Both the position numbers and the translations under genes were made by a program. A DNA stretch of 64,000 nt, taken from assembly GCF_964355755.1 (NCBI RefSeq), contig NC_092680.1:15043001-15107000 (forward strand), in the 5' to 3' direction. The stretch is from Antedon mediterranea. Lineage: Eukaryota; Echinodermata; Crinoidea; Comatulida; Antedonidae. The notes beneath the pieces were generated by a model. It ran no database searches. It was not told the origin of the DNA and saw only the letters and a program-made list of their open reading frames with translations. Of this stretch, positions 21,517 to 34,503 are shown in pieces (the stretch's first letter is position 1; every line of letters starts with the position of its first letter).

Positions 21517-24180
21517 GTAAGCAAACTGTATATTATTGTTTTCTACGCTTACTCTCTCCACTCTCTTTTTATCAGCCTGTGCCTCCTTTGTTATTATTTC
21601 TTTTATTTCAATCTATTCAGGCAGCGCTGCTGTATATTCTCAATTTTGTCCAAGTACTCTCACTTGCACGGATGAAGAGCTAGTGTTGTCCGAAAGTTTT
21701 GCGATTTTTTTTGGCTGTTTTACTTTATCGTTTTACTTAGTCGTTTGCTTATTTTATTGTTTATATCCATTTATAATTTTTTTTTTCAGTAATTTTCCTT
21801 TGGATTTATATAATTGTAGTTTACATATTCACGTTTCTATCTGATATTCTTACGAGTAAATATATTATATTTTTTATAACATTTTCGAAAATTAAATTTT
21901 TCATTGCAGTACTAATATATGTTAATGGCATGGATAATGAACAATTATAAATTTAAACAAAGAGCAAGTAGTATAAGTAAAAGTACTAAAGTGTGACTTT
22001 CAACATTACTATATTTCAGATTCTGTAAAACCTAACATATCTTGCACATTTGAATACAACAGCTGTGGATACAAAACAGACCCTTCTTTTGATGTTGATT
22101 GGATGCGACTACAAGCAGACGACGGGGGGTATAGACATGGACCAGATGAAGACCATACACTTGGATTTGACTATGGTACGTCAATATCAAAATGAATAAT
22201 ACAAAATAAAACGTATCGCTGAATATGACCAAAAATGCAGAAAATGTCTTATTCTTTAATTTAATTTCTAGGAAAATGGGCTTATACCCTTGCTTAATTA
22301 ATTATGTTTTTTATGTGTTTTTTTTTATATATTTACTCAATACAGGGCATTATTTGTGCGTAGATCCTTTTACTACTCCACGATCTACAGGTCAGAGAGC
22401 CAGCATTGTATCACCAATTCAGAACACAACTGAAGACGACGACTACTGTGTTATGTTCTGGTACTACGTATATCTTTCAAGAGGTGAAATGTTTGTGCTT
22501 TTAGAGCAAAGTAACCAAACAGATATCATGTGGAACTTCCCGGGCGACTTCAATTATCTACCAGCATTGTGGCGCAAAGGTAGTTTTCAAATAACAAACA
22601 CCGATGATTCATTTCGACTGATCTTTGAAGCAATTCGTGGAGAACGTGCAAATCATGGTGCATTCTGCATTGATGACGTTCAAGTTGTTAGTGGAATTTG
22701 CCCAACAGGTAAGTTTTATGTGAAAAATCCTTCTAAAATTTGCAATATACATTCTAGACCCGCTACACAATCTGTAAATTATGCAACTATATACTTTATT
22801 TTAATTCAGGTTAATTTATTCTAAAGGTACTCCCGTTAATTAATTGTAGGTCTAGACCTACTGATTATGCTTTTTACACATGTGTGTTTTCACCGCACAT
22901 GTAGGAGGACTGTAATAATTTAATTGGTATAAAATCTGTATTTCTATGTATTGTAGAATGATCTCTTGTTATTTTTTCCTTTGCTGTTTGTAACGAAAAT
23001 AGATTTTCATATTGTTATTAATTGTTTGCAAAAACAGAACACCCGCCACCCACTACGGAACTATTGACAACCAAAGAACCGTGGCAAGTAAAAAGCGTAG
23101 AAGACGCAGGTTGCACATTTGAGGACAATGATTGTGGCTATGGTCCCTATGATGATCAGGCGACAAGTTGGGGAATAAGACAAGGATATGACCATACTGT
23201 TGGAGAAAATGGTAGGATTGAATTTAGGTTTAGGGTATTTTAAAATGAAATAAAGTATTAATGTTGAGATTGTCATAAAGTATCTTTTTATTTGCTGGAA
23301 GCGTTTCCTGTTGTGTCAATTTGTAAATGTGCTGAGATGATGTTTGTGGCTTAATCCTTTGACAAAAAAAAAATTATTTTCTGAGTTGTATGAGTTGCCA
23401 TATTGTTTTATAGGACATTATTTGGGATTTAAGCAAAATAAGCCTGGTTGGGCTTATCGGACTCCATACATTACCAGCAATAGCGTTTCCAACTGTTTGA
23501 CATTCTATTGTATGTGTCTTGGAGATATATGTCCATTCGGACCATTAAACATCCACATGATGGAGCAGTCTGTCGGTGAGGACCCGGCGTTACCACATGA
23601 TCCAATTTGGGTAATAAAGTCTGGTGGAACCTCAAGGCAAAAACATTGGGAAAAGATACTGATAGATTTGCCACCAACGAATGACAATTTTACGGTGAGG
23701 TTGATAAATTGCAGCATATAACTAAACGTACATACATTAAACATATAATTGAATGCAGATTTTAAGTTAATTCTTTCATGTTTACATTACGGGCGCATTA
23801 ATGATATGTTGTGTCGAAAATAACAAACATTTCTAGGCACATTTATCGCGCACAATCACTCAATTTATTCTTTGATCTGTTTAAATAACTAATTTAATTA
23901 GAAGTTAATCATTTTTGATAGATTGTTGTCAAAAATAAGTCCATACTTATCCACTTTTTCTAAATTCTTATTAATTTGTTTAAAATAATAATTTAAATTT
24001 GAACAAATTAATAAAGCTAACGAAGCTTTCATTCATTTATTAATAGGTGATTTTTGAATTGTCCAGTGATCTTATATATGAATTAGGTATTGATGACGTA
24101 AAGTTATACAATAAAGAATGCTCGGCAGGTAACACACGTTTAGTATTATTATTATCATCATCATCATTATCATCATCATC

Positions 24181-24213
<33 letters not shown>

Positions 24214-27200
24214 TTTGTCATTATCATTATCATCACTATAATCACATCCAATGATTTGTATTTTATCATATCATTATTTAAAATCAATCAATTTTTCTTA
24301 GTAAAACCAATTACGAAATCGTCAACAATTGACTGTGATTTTGAAGACAATGAAATGTGTGGTTACATTCAAGAAGAAACAGGTAACAAGTGGAGACGGT
24401 TTCAAGGCCCAACACCGTCACGTGGTACTGGGCCAGGCAACGATCATACTTTAAATACAACAGAAGGTGAGGTTCAGGACTGATTATCGACTTTTTAATC
24501 CGATGAACGTAAAACGTTCATGCCACGTGGGTGGTGGTCGACTGATAAAAGTTCATATGTAAATAGACGTTTCGAATAAAGTTCACATAATATTCTCCAC
24601 CATGAATTTGGAGTGTTATGACGACACGTCTACTCGTATATTAAGTCAAAGAGCGAATAAAAAAATGCCACTGATCACGTTCTCAAATTTGGCATGCGCA
24701 AATCCTGAAAATGACGACATAGAGTATCATTCGACATTGGACGTGCAAATCAAGAATGTTCTTGCTTCATCAATTTATTCGAAAAGTCACTAAATTGATA
24801 TATACAAATAGCAGCCGATTCTTGGTAACTATTTCCGAAGTATAATAGAAATATTGGTAATACAACATGTTTTTCACATGTACATAGTAGGTCTAGTAAC
24901 GTAACACTTAAATCTTACATGTTACAGGCACCATGGCACCACATATGATATAAAACAGATGCTGTATTACCAAATATTCCTATGATACTTCGGATAGATA
25001 CTATCTATCCGTGATATATATTAACAATTATGATGTGTATAATATTCGAGTATTTGGCAATACACAAAAATGAAAGTAATCTTTAATTGGATTAAGGACA
25101 TTACATATACGTCGAAGCATCGGAGCAAGACAGAACAGGAGAATACAGTAAAATCAGCACTCCAATTTTCAGACATGCCGATGGACCAATGTGTCTTCGA
25201 TTTTGGTATCACATGCAAGGAGAGAACATTGGCAGTTTGACAATTCGATATACATTCAGGACATTTTTCAGTTATGTAACTAGGGTTCTATGGACTAAGA
25301 CAACTCGTACTTCTGGCTGGACACTTGGTACGGTTGATCTTCAAAACGAGATAACAATGTACGATGACCACCTACAGGTATGTTATCTATATCTAACGTT
25401 ATAAGTAACTTTGAATTAAAGTATGCATTTATACTGTAAATCTCAACGGAACTGTATTATTGAAAGAAATGCCATGGCTATTGTATTATATGAAAATATT
25501 ATGTAATTTATAATTGTAGAAACAACATTTGTTGATTTTCACTTCTTTCGCTCCCTAATTATGCAAAACTTTTTTATCACTGTGGGCTAATATAATAAAG
25601 TAATTTGATACCATTGCATTTTCTGATTGCAGTTTGAGTTTTCAGCGTTTATTTCTGGTGGACATAAAGGGGATGTTGCTCTTGATGATATTACACTTGT
25701 TGATAATGTATGCAATCCACCAAAACCTGCAATTACATATTCACATTGCCAATTCAATAGTCAGCCCAACAAATGTAACTACAGGTATTATCTCCCAAAT
25801 CATACGTGGTATCCATGGAAACATCAATATGCATCATGGCATATAGGCAGTAAAACATCAATCGGTATTTCTAAAGGTACAGTGTCTTTTTATCTTGATA
25901 TCGTTATGTCAGATGAATATGTAAACTTGTACCTGTAAACAATATATAAAGTTAATAAATAGTATTTTGTGGATTGTGACCTTGACCTTTGACCCTTTCT
26001 CAAAACTAAACTACTCATAGATGATGAATCATAGATCATAGAGGTAGAGTTTGGCGAGATTCATAAAAAAAATGACGGAGGTAAATAATAAGAAATAGTA
26101 TTTTCTAACCTTGACCTTTGACCCTACCCAAACTCGACGCGATTTTGTGTCATAGGTCATATTATGGCCAAGCTTGGGAAGATTTTGATTTAAACTGGCC
26201 ACAAACACATCCAAACAAAAATATACTCAAATATTTACTATATACAACAGACAAGTAAACTATTTATATACACTTGATCTTTTTTAGGTGTTAATTCCTT
26301 CTTATATGCTGACATTGACCAAGAAAACAAACATGTAGCGATTGGATCTCCTAACTTTGAGTACGCCGAACGGTATTGTCTACAATTGTTTTATATAATT
26401 AAAGAAGATTTTAGTTTGAAGATTCATGTTAATTATTCGTCTACACAAACGTTAATGACTTCTCTTAAGCGGCAAATGGCACCGTCGTGGACTAAATATT
26501 CACTAGAGTTTGAGCCAGTAAAACCAGATGAACAGTTCTCGGTAAGTATAGTGTAGCTGAATGGCATGGCCGGCATAAACATGTGTACGTCCATGGATGA
26601 TACTTATAGTAGGCAAAATGGGGAAATACATGTTTCTTTAGAAGTGAAACTGAATGGAAAGAAGGTTAACATGTTTGGACCTGTTAATTAAAGTAATGTG
26701 TTTCAAATGCCTTTAAACCCTTGGGTTTCGAATCGTTCATTAGTATAGTACTATTATATTATTATTGTTATAATTTCCATTACCTATGTTATTGATAGAT
26801 AATGAATATTATTATATAGCATGTATAGTTTTGTAACTGAACCACAAATTGAATAGTATTTTCTTGACTATAATTTTATTTATTTGTCTAGATTATGTTT
26901 GAAGCCAAAATAGGCCATGCGATCAACGGATTTGTGGCAATAGATGACGTCATGATCAGCAAAGGACACTGTCCAAGTAAGTAGGCCTACTTTGTAAACA
27001 TCACTGTACGAGATACTAACAAGTTAGTGTGGTTGCCACATTACCTGAATTAATATTCCAGATGAATAATGTAATAACTTAAGGGTATTGTTTATTTATA
27101 TTCTTTTTCAATATAAGTACCGGTCGTGGATAATATTGACTGTAATTTTGAAAAAGATTGTGAGTTTTCTACCAATATATCGCTGGCTAATGGATGGCAA

Positions 27201-30200
27201 TTATCAAATAAAGAGACCCACCAACATAGAATGCTACCAAATATTGACAATACGTATGGAACACCTTCAGGTAAGTCATATTGTTCTTTCATGGTAGCTG
27301 TGCAGTTTGGAGTTTAGTAATAGGCCTACTTACCTACGAATGCATGTCACGATTCTAAAAGAAGGAAAGCAATAATGAATGATAAAAGCTGTGCAAGTGA
27401 AACGTTTGACTCAATCCAGCAATGCTAAAAATGAGATTCAGTATTTAAAGCCCTGTCAACACTACCAAACTCGTTCGGCAAAAAAAGTTTGATGTGTCCA
27501 AATAAGGTAGTGATATGACGTCATCGTGTCCATATATAGGCACATCACATTTTGTTTTGGAACATAACGTTTGATAGTATAGATAGAGCTTTACAGATTT
27601 GCTAGATTTTTCGTAACTTACCATTCGATACATACTAATACGTTATATTTCCTGGTTTCAGGTCATTACTATTTTATCTCATTTCGACATACTCAACCAC
27701 AAACCGAAAGAAATTTTCTTCGTGCACCAGTAGTAGAGATGACTACGAATAAACGCTGCTTACAGTTTTATTTTTATATGAATTCAAACGCTATATCGGC
27801 TCTTAATGTTTACATCGATGATGCATCAATTGAGCGCTTTCCTTCGGACCCTATATGGAATTCTATAGGCAAGAAAGGCAACCAGTGGAATCGCGTTCAA
27901 GTAGACATTGGACATCCTAAAGGGAACTATTCGGTAAGTATTATATTTCTAAGGCAATCAAACAACAGGACTCTAATCTCACCTTGCCGATATAGGAACA
28001 GTCCTGTTATTTTATGTCTGGCTGCGACAAATACCAACAGTACTGTAGTGTACAATGTACATATTCTCCGCGGCGCGATGTCTGTTAAGGGACGTCGAAC
28101 TAACCATGTCACAGCCACAACGGCACAGATCCGTTTTTAATAGAGGGGGAGGGAGAGAGGGGTGTATCAAAATGAAATACTTTGCGAGCAAGGGCCTTGA
28201 TCGCCCCTGGAAGCCCGGCTTTTTTTTAAAAAGTAATGTATAGGTAGTTTCAATTGATTTCTGATTACATACAATTTTCGCCCGGAGGAATACAATTATT
28301 TCAGGTTACGCACTTTTTAGGCACTGCTACTGATGCACCACTGGTTATATATGATCTTTTCTTCTTAGATACTATAATTTCTGAAATTGTATACGATACG
28401 TCATGCATGTCATAGGAGTCTTACTTTCTATTTTATTTCAACAATTTAATGATTTTGCTGTTGAAAAGTGAGGGGAAAAATCAATAAAAATATACGGGGG
28501 TGGGGGGATGTCTTCCCCGTTCCTCATGATCTGCATCGGTTTATTCTCCGGAGCTCAGCCTTCCTGTTGTTAGATTGTCTTGTTCTAATCAGCACAACAG
28601 TGTTCCCTCCATACTTTCTAAACTAACTCTCATACAGATCGATGTTGATTGTTGTTTGTTGCAGGAAAACTATACATTATGAAAAATATTTTAACTGAGG
28701 CACTGGCATAGAATTATAAGAACTGTACATTTTTGTTATTCGTTAGGTTGTATTTGAACCAAGATCCGATGGAGAACGTCACGTTGATATTGCAATTGAT
28801 GATGTCGTCCTTTGGAACAATACATGTAGTAAAGGTAGTATACCAACATTCAATACATGTTTTCACGTTCGAATTAAACAATAGTTTTAAAGGTAGTAAC
28901 ACAATATTAATTCACACGCTTTTTTCTTAAACCCATTCATATCTTAAATCGATTGTATTGTTATACGCCATTATTATTATTGCATGTAAAATATGTACAT
29001 AATAATATTGCTGTTATTGTAGTTACTGAACCAAAATGGACTTCTACTATTGATTGTGACTTTGAAAGTGAAAACATATGTGGGTATAAACATGAAAAAG
29101 CAGCACAATTTAATTGGACGCAAATTAGAGGAAAAACAAAAACAACGAACACTGGCCCAATACAAGACCACACATATATGAGTAAAAAAGAAGGTAATTT
29201 CAATTCAACTATACTGTTAAAAATTAATAATTGTTTGGAATTAGGATCTTTTTTTTAAAACAAAAAATAGACCTATATTACCAGTCTGCTATCACATTTT
29301 AATCTGGATTCATGTGGTAAAATGGATATGTAAGCCAAAGTGATCATGCATTTGACGTATATTATGTAACTTTTAGGTAACTATATGTACATTGAAACGT
29401 CACATCCACGGATACCACTTGACGCTGCAGAATTGTCTAGCCCAGTGCTACATCCATTTGCTGACGCCAAATGTTTACATTTTTGGTATCACATGAATGG
29501 AAAGTCAGTAGGTAGTTTGGAGGTGTACAGAGTAACACCAGCACTTGCTGAAATAACGTTGTTGTGGACAAAAACTGGAGATCAAGGCGAACACTGGAAT
29601 AAGGCAATTGTACCACTGAATACAAAAAGATACGATAGCGGTTTTAGAGAGATAATGGGCCATTCAATAAAGGTTAGGCAAATTAATAGTTCAATTTACA
29701 GTACAATAATATAGGCCTAGCTAGTACGTGTTTTTAACAGTTACATATTACCTTATAAAAAGTTATAAGATTATTCTGTATTTTTAACAATCAGATCTTT
29801 CATATTTTAACAATCAATTATTGGAATAATTAATCAAATCACAAAGTAGCCTACACACATTTCAACTATCATAGAGTTAAGGACAGATTGTTATGATTTT
29901 GCAGGTACATTTTAAAGGCATAGTTGGCTATGGTTATGAAGGTGACATTGCAATTGATGACATTAAAGTCGTTTCTATGTCATGTGACTCTACTCAATCA
30001 GTTAATGAAACTATCTGCGACTTCGAGTTTGGAATGAAAGATTGCGGATTTGAAGTGAACATCAGTATTGACGAAAATATTCGGGATTGGACCTTCTTTA
30101 ATGCTTCATTTGTTGATGGAAACCAAACTAAGTCAAATGATGATATTAATGTTGTATTGTCTCAAAGTAATGTACTAAACTTTCTTGAATTAGTATTTTC

Positions 30201-31782
30201 CATTTCACAACTGTTACTATGACGTTTCAGTCTGATTGAGTCTTCTTTTTATTTTATGATAATGAGTCAGAACAGTCTAATCTACAAATTATCAAATGTT
30301 ACCGCATGTTAATAGTACTGTAAATCAATTTGAGGATTTGGATTACCTTGTAATATGCTATATATTCAACAGTAAACATCAACAATGATATTGTTAATAA
30401 ATATTATTTATTTAACTAAACTGTGTATATTTTTTTTCTAGATCAAAGTTCCTACATATTTGCCAAAGCATCAGAATTACAAACAGGTCAGCGTGTTGTA
30501 TTAACATCACCAGATATCTCGGCTGGTTTGCATTACTGTCTACACTATTCGTATGTCAGTACTGGTGATTCTATTATTAATATCTACACAAAGTCATCAT
30601 CTGGAGGACTGGAGTTGGTCCACGTGTTACCCAGCATACACCAGTCAACATGGAGTAAACAAAGTGTTAGCTTGTTTACTCAGTCTGAAACTTTTACGGT
30701 AAATTAAAATTAGTTTTTCTCTTTCGTGAGGCGACCCACTTTTATTTCGTTCGGAACTTTCAGTAACATTTAGAATTACAATCTTTTCTAAAAGTACGGT
30801 TTAAAATATCAATAAAATAACTATAAAATATACATTGCATTTTCTACAGTACATATCTAAAAAAAAAACAACCAATATTTAAAATATAATATACAGTATA
30901 GAGTTCATTGGTTGTTTAAAAGTTGAAAGTATGTTTAACTTAAATGTTAGGTTGTGTTTGAGGGCATGGTCGGTCGAGAACGAACCAGTTTTATGGCTCT
31001 TGATGATATCATAATTCAAAATGGAAAATGTGATACAGGTTAGTCTTTCTACTATAATTATTAACTTTATTTTTTTAAATGTGAAACGTAAATGTTTCAT
31101 ATTTAAAAGAAAATATTTTATCCATTACTTGTGATACATAATAATAGAGAGAAATGGAGAATTGATATATCAATATTACATTTATTTTCATACTATGGCA
31201 ACTATAACTTTTGAATTAGTTAATTTTTATTGGTTTCTTTTGTTTTATCAAACCCTTGACACAAACGCATACTTTCCTATCTTATTTTATAATTCAATTT
31301 TAAACTTATTTAATTGTTTACCTTATTTATAAATAAAATGTATTCTATTTTGATGAATGAGAAACAATTATTGTAAATGAAATGCGATTGAATAAATGGC
31401 CAAAGAAAAAATACTTAACGTTGCAATGAAGGAGTGGAATTGTGGCTTGGTGGTTATGATGCTATATATAAATTTAAAACAAAGGGAAAAAAAAGGTACT
31501 GTTATGCACCTGTTTTTATTATGCTTTATTTTTCATTTTTCTGATTCAGGAAGACCTGAAAAAAAGAAAACAACAGTGCGGCCAGAAGTAACTGAATCGT
31601 CGTCTCAGTTGACTGCCATTGTCTGTCTATCTGTGTTCTTTGCAATCGTAATGATTCTTCTTGTTCTGTTATCGCTCTATCGTTGGAAATTTGTAAAGCA
31701 GCCAAAAGGCTCAGATAATACAAATACAGATGATAGATTAGTTGAAGAGCAAACATTGTCGTTTACAGAAACGAATAAATAG
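20218..31782 (+). CDS. MAM-B: eight-MAM-domain type I membrane receptor (complete, 22 exons)
   Basis: Exons: 20218-20419, 21070-21332, 21432-21516, 22020-22175, 22346-22708, 23038-23211, 23414-23694, 24047-24128, 24302-24466, 25097-25377, 25633-25876, 26288-26541, 26892-26976, 27118-27270, 27662-27933, 28747-28834, 29023-29193, 29377-29672, 29905-30166, 30442-30698, 30951-31038 and 31550-31782. They join to 1484 residues. The ATG at 20218 opens a signal peptide (FRLLIISALV core); the open frame extends upstream without an ATG. Eight MAM domains, Pro/Thr linkers before M3, a transmembrane helix and a tail follow. It has the same exon count and phases as MAM-C. Its last nine codons come from a Helitron remnant. 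Introns over 300 bp show no other gene; 27934-28746 holds a repeat shared with MAM-D and 27271-27661 a MITE. It is probably a surface adhesion or recognition receptor; the ligand is unknown. Confidence 0.88.
22020..22708 (+). other. MAM-B domain M2
   Basis: Exon 22020-22175 is the a segment (SCTFEYNSCGY, DEDHT). Exon 22346-22708 carries b and c together without an intron (YCVMFWYYV ... RLIFEAIRG ... CIDDV ... GIC). The same fusion occurs in MAM-C and MAM-D, so it predates the duplications. Confidence 0.85.
23038..24128 (+). other. MAM-B domain M3
   Basis: Exons 23038-23211 (a: Pro/Thr linker EHPPPTTELLTT, then GCTFEDNDCGYG), 23414-23694 (b: GHYLGF, NCLTFYCMC with extra cysteines) and 24047-24128 (c: VIFELSS, GIDDV, C4). 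Confidence 0.82.
24145..24240. repeat. (ATC/TTA)n trinucleotide-rich microsatellite
   Basis: An imperfect run of ATT and ATC triplets follows directly after the MAM-B exon 24047-24128 donor, within the short intron before 24302. Confidence 0.8.
24302..25713 (+). other. MAM-B domain M4
   Basis: Exons 24302-24466 (a: IDCDFEDNEMCGY, NDHT), 25097-25377 (b: GHYIYVEAS, CLRFWYHMQGE) and the start of 25633-25876 (c: GHKGDVALDDI, C4). The a/b intron (24467-25096) shows nothing recognisable. Confidence 0.83.
25714..26976 (+). other. MAM-B domain M5 (divergent)
   Basis: The a segment runs on in exon 25633-25876 (HCQF...KCNY, no DHT), b is 26288-26541 and c is 26892-26976. The c exon differs from its MAM-C counterpart (43444-43528) at only three silent positions. 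Confidence 0.8.
27446..27593. mobile_element. MITE related to 2208-2303
   Basis: It starts TAAAGCCCTGTCAACACTACC and ends GATAGAGCTTTA, with the interior related to the reverse complement of 2208-2303 (CAAATAAGGTAGTGATATGA against CAAATATGATAGTGATATGA). It lies in the M6 a/b intron of MAM-B. Confidence 0.5.
27995..28590. repeat. Dispersed repeat in MAM-B intron, shared with 59531-59700
   Basis: Shared landmarks are GTCTGGCTGCGACAAATACC, CCAACAGTAC and, further on, TGTTAGATTG. A short inverted pair (GGCTGCGACA / TGTCACAGCC) is seen. The MAM-B copy is longer than the MAM-D copy. Confidence 0.55.
29023..29985 (+). other. MAM-B domain M7
   Basis: Exons 29023-29193 (a: [18 protein letters not shown]), 29377-29672 (b: GNYMYIETS, KCLHFWYHMNGK) and the first 81 bases of 29905-30166 (c: VHFKGIVG, AIDDI). 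Confidence 0.83.
29986..31038 (+). other. MAM-B domain M8
   Basis: The a segment in exon 29905-30166 is eight codons shorter than in MAM-A and MAM-C and lacks their DPPP linker (C1 in ICDFEFGMKDCGF). The b segment is 30442-30698 and the c segment is 30951-31038 (VVFEGMVG, ALDDI). Confidence 0.82.
31550..31782 (+). other. MAM-B stalk, transmembrane helix and tail with Helitron-derived end
   Basis: Stalk and helix (LTAIVCLSVFFAIVMILLVL) are nearly identical to MAM-A up to TDDRL. From 31753 on, the DNA matches the Helitron interior at about 18703. The last nine residues, TLSFTETNK, and the TAG stop are therefore encoded by the repeat. Confidence 0.8.
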
Positions 31783-32238
31783 ACACGATGATTTATGTAA
31801 AATTAGCACCCTGGGAATTAGGATATTAAATCTATCAAAATAGTTTTTTTAGAAAATCGGCCTGTCTTCAACATTATGATACTGTACCCGAGCTGTTCAA
31901 CTGGGTTTCAGCTATTAAAAACAATTATCGTAGGAGGAGATAGGAAAATGCGAAGCATCCTAGTATTCTTGTGTGAAGGTATTTTTCAAGAGGACATCCA
32001 TTAGACAGTGTATACCACGATCGGAAAACACCCATATTTGGGGCAAATCGTTGAACCTAAATTCGTTTTAATTGTCAATAACTAATTATCTAACCCAATT
32101 TAATTAGTAAACAGGGTTACATCAAGTGGTTAAAATCAGTAACCGCGATTCTAACCAACTTTATATACCATCGAGTAAGCATTATAGAAATAACGCGCGA
32201 TTTACCGAATTTCGCCCTTACGTAAATTTATATATAGA
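31753..32238 (-). mobile_element. Helitron-like element, copy 3 (truncated, overlaps the MAM-B stop)
   Basis: The minus-strand start TCTATATATAAATTTACG ends at 32238 with the correct T flank. The hairpin/CTAG end is missing: homology to copies 1 and 2 stops at 31753 inside the last coding exon of MAM-B. Internal deletions shorten it further (for example after about 31815). Confidence 0.6.
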
Positions 32239-33805
32239 TAGGTCGTACGTATACGGTTACGGAGGTTGCCCAAACTGCCTAATTATAGCATCCTCTTCGC
32301 GTGTTATAAAACCCCAATATTAATATTAATATTAATCTCAAACTAAACCAATGTATAAGAAGTAAATAACTTAAATGTATGGCTGACGTAGAAATTTGTC
32401 CAATTATAGTCATGCCCCAATTAAATATAGTACTGTTGATGCTTTTATTATTTGTTTGTTATTATTACTTTAATTTTGTTTTATCTGTATTTCATCATCG
32501 ATGCACTCACCACTCCGTTCCAGTAAAATAACAAGAAAAGAATATAATTTGCCTAATAAAGATTGCATTTGTTCAAGATGTAAAATGCATGTATTCAAAT
32601 AAAAGAGTAATACCTAACCCAACTCACTACCCGTCGTTGTTGTAATCATTCATGATCTCCATCAAGTCAACACATTCTCATCCTAATTATAAGACAATTA
32701 AACTTACATTACAATAAAAAAATTAAAGTATCATTCTAAACCACCGATAACATTGTGTTTTCACTGGTTCGTGTTTTGTTTAACGATGATGATAGGAAAT
32801 GTACCATCCCTTGGATCTTTACGTAAAGATTTATACTTTAAACCTGATTAAGAAAAGAAAAAGCTAAACCTTTTTTATGCAATTGTAAGAAGGTTAAAGT
32901 TAGCAATAGTAATGCTGATAGTGATTGTACAGTCTAGATTGGAAGACTAAGGGAATTAAGGCAATGCATTATGTGTTAACAAGACCTCATGTTTGGATGT
33001 GGTCTGTATGTAAAAAAATTACACAATGAGTTGAATGAGCGTAGATAAATATGATATACAGTGATTTAATAGAACAAGTATTCATAATGACGGTTAAAAC
33101 ATATTAATAGAATAAAAAGAAACAAGAAAAAAAATATATAAAAATAACAAATAACTATATAAACCCAAAAGTAAAATGGAAATTTAAATAAAAACTGATT
33201 TGATTGATTAAGATTATACATAAATACATTGTAGCTATTTCCTCCATGACTGTAGTACTACATCCACCATTCCGGTTTCTACAAATCACTTTAGACCTAT
33301 TGGAACGTTCAAACTATACGACACATATTGAGGATAAGGAAACGATATGATAGTGGTTCCCAAGTTGTTGAATTGTGATTAGAAATTATATAAACATTGA
33401 ACCCGGATGAAGGGTGTATCTTTTCACCAATAGTACCTCTCTGTACCGTTACTACAGCAAGATTTGTTTTATTATTATTCAGGACAAAAACAGTAATTAA
33501 GACTTTTAGTTTCAGGGTACCGAAAAGACTAAATATCAAAACTACAATGAGTGAAAGGATAATTACACATAACTAGAAAAGAGGTGCCGTTTCAATTTAA
33601 AAGAAAAACTCTTCTTAGACAAAGCACTTTTTATATTAACTGGTACGTTATCCTAGAGTTTAGGACCAGTGAACTTAATGCTATTTTTAAAAGAAGTAGT
33701 TTAAAAAAAAAGGAATACGTATTTGATTTGCGCTCCGGGTTTTGTGGTTATAAAAATTAAGATTGAAACTAAATAAATCATCAAAGTGTGATGGCAGGAT
33801 CAAGT

Positions 33806-34503
33806 TTAGCCATGAATAAAGAAAACACTTTGTTGAAGATGGTTAATATCCTGAATTTTAAAAAGACCAATTGAGAAAAATAAAGGATTGGAATGGGATA
33901 AGGGAGGAGAATTTGCAATGTATCTTACGGTTTTCTTTTGGATCAATAACCGTTTGTTTTGGATATTTGGTTTTCGACTTGAGTAATCTGGTGTTTCCAA
34001 TTTAGTTTGCTGTCTAGATAAACACCAAGAAATTTAGTTTTCTCAACAATAGGTATTAATTGATCTTTAATTTTTTAGTTTGAAAGTACTGGTATTTAGT
34101 GGTATTTGTGAATTTTTGAACACCATAAAACAGCACTTCTTTAGATTAACAGAAAGTTTGTTTGCAGAAAAGTATGTTAAAATTTTCGGTTGATATTTTA
34201 AAAAGGGAATCTATAAATTAGTGTTGTGTCATCAGCATACAACAGAAACGAATACATATTTGAGGCATTATGGATATCATTTATGTACAATAAAAATAAT
34301 AGAGGCCCAAGCAGGAAACCTTGAGGGACTCCACAAATAATAGGAAGAAAATCAGAAAGGGTTTGTTTAAATTTAGTGCATTGCTTGTGGTTTGAATAAA
34401 TTATATACAGGTCCATGGATTCCAAAATTATGTAACTTATATAATAAAATATCGTGATCAATTGTATCAAAGGCCTTCGAATCACTATTAAGTCATACCC
34501 CAA
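33806..34503 (-). pseudogene. Decayed non-LTR retrotransposon (LINE) reverse transcriptase
   Basis: On the minus strand, 34503-34198 encodes GVPQGFLLGPLLFLLYINDI followed by LLYADDT, the RT domain 4-5 signature with the catalytic F/Y-A-D-D box. Further along, 34000-33806 encodes LIQKKTVRYIANSPPLSHS and a LFKIQDINHLQQ segment typical of the C-terminal part of CR1/Jockey-like RTs. The region between is broken by frameshifts and stops (a WF..NKLSVN-type motif is still visible). There is no endonuclease domain in view, so it is a 5'-truncated dead copy. Confidence 0.8.

Larger units (their letters stand above)
27118..28834 (+). other. MAM-B domain M6
   Basis: Exons 27118-27270 (a: IDCNFEKDCEFS), 27662-27933 (b: GHYYFISFRH, CLQFYFYM) and 28747-28834 (c: VVFEPRSD, IAIDDV, C4). 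Confidence 0.82.

Noticed and set aside
21536-21844. Hydrophobic 102-codon frame after MAM-B exon 3
   Set aside because: It begins 20 bp into an intron without an ATG, is not conserved in MAM-C and is simply T-rich intron sequence.
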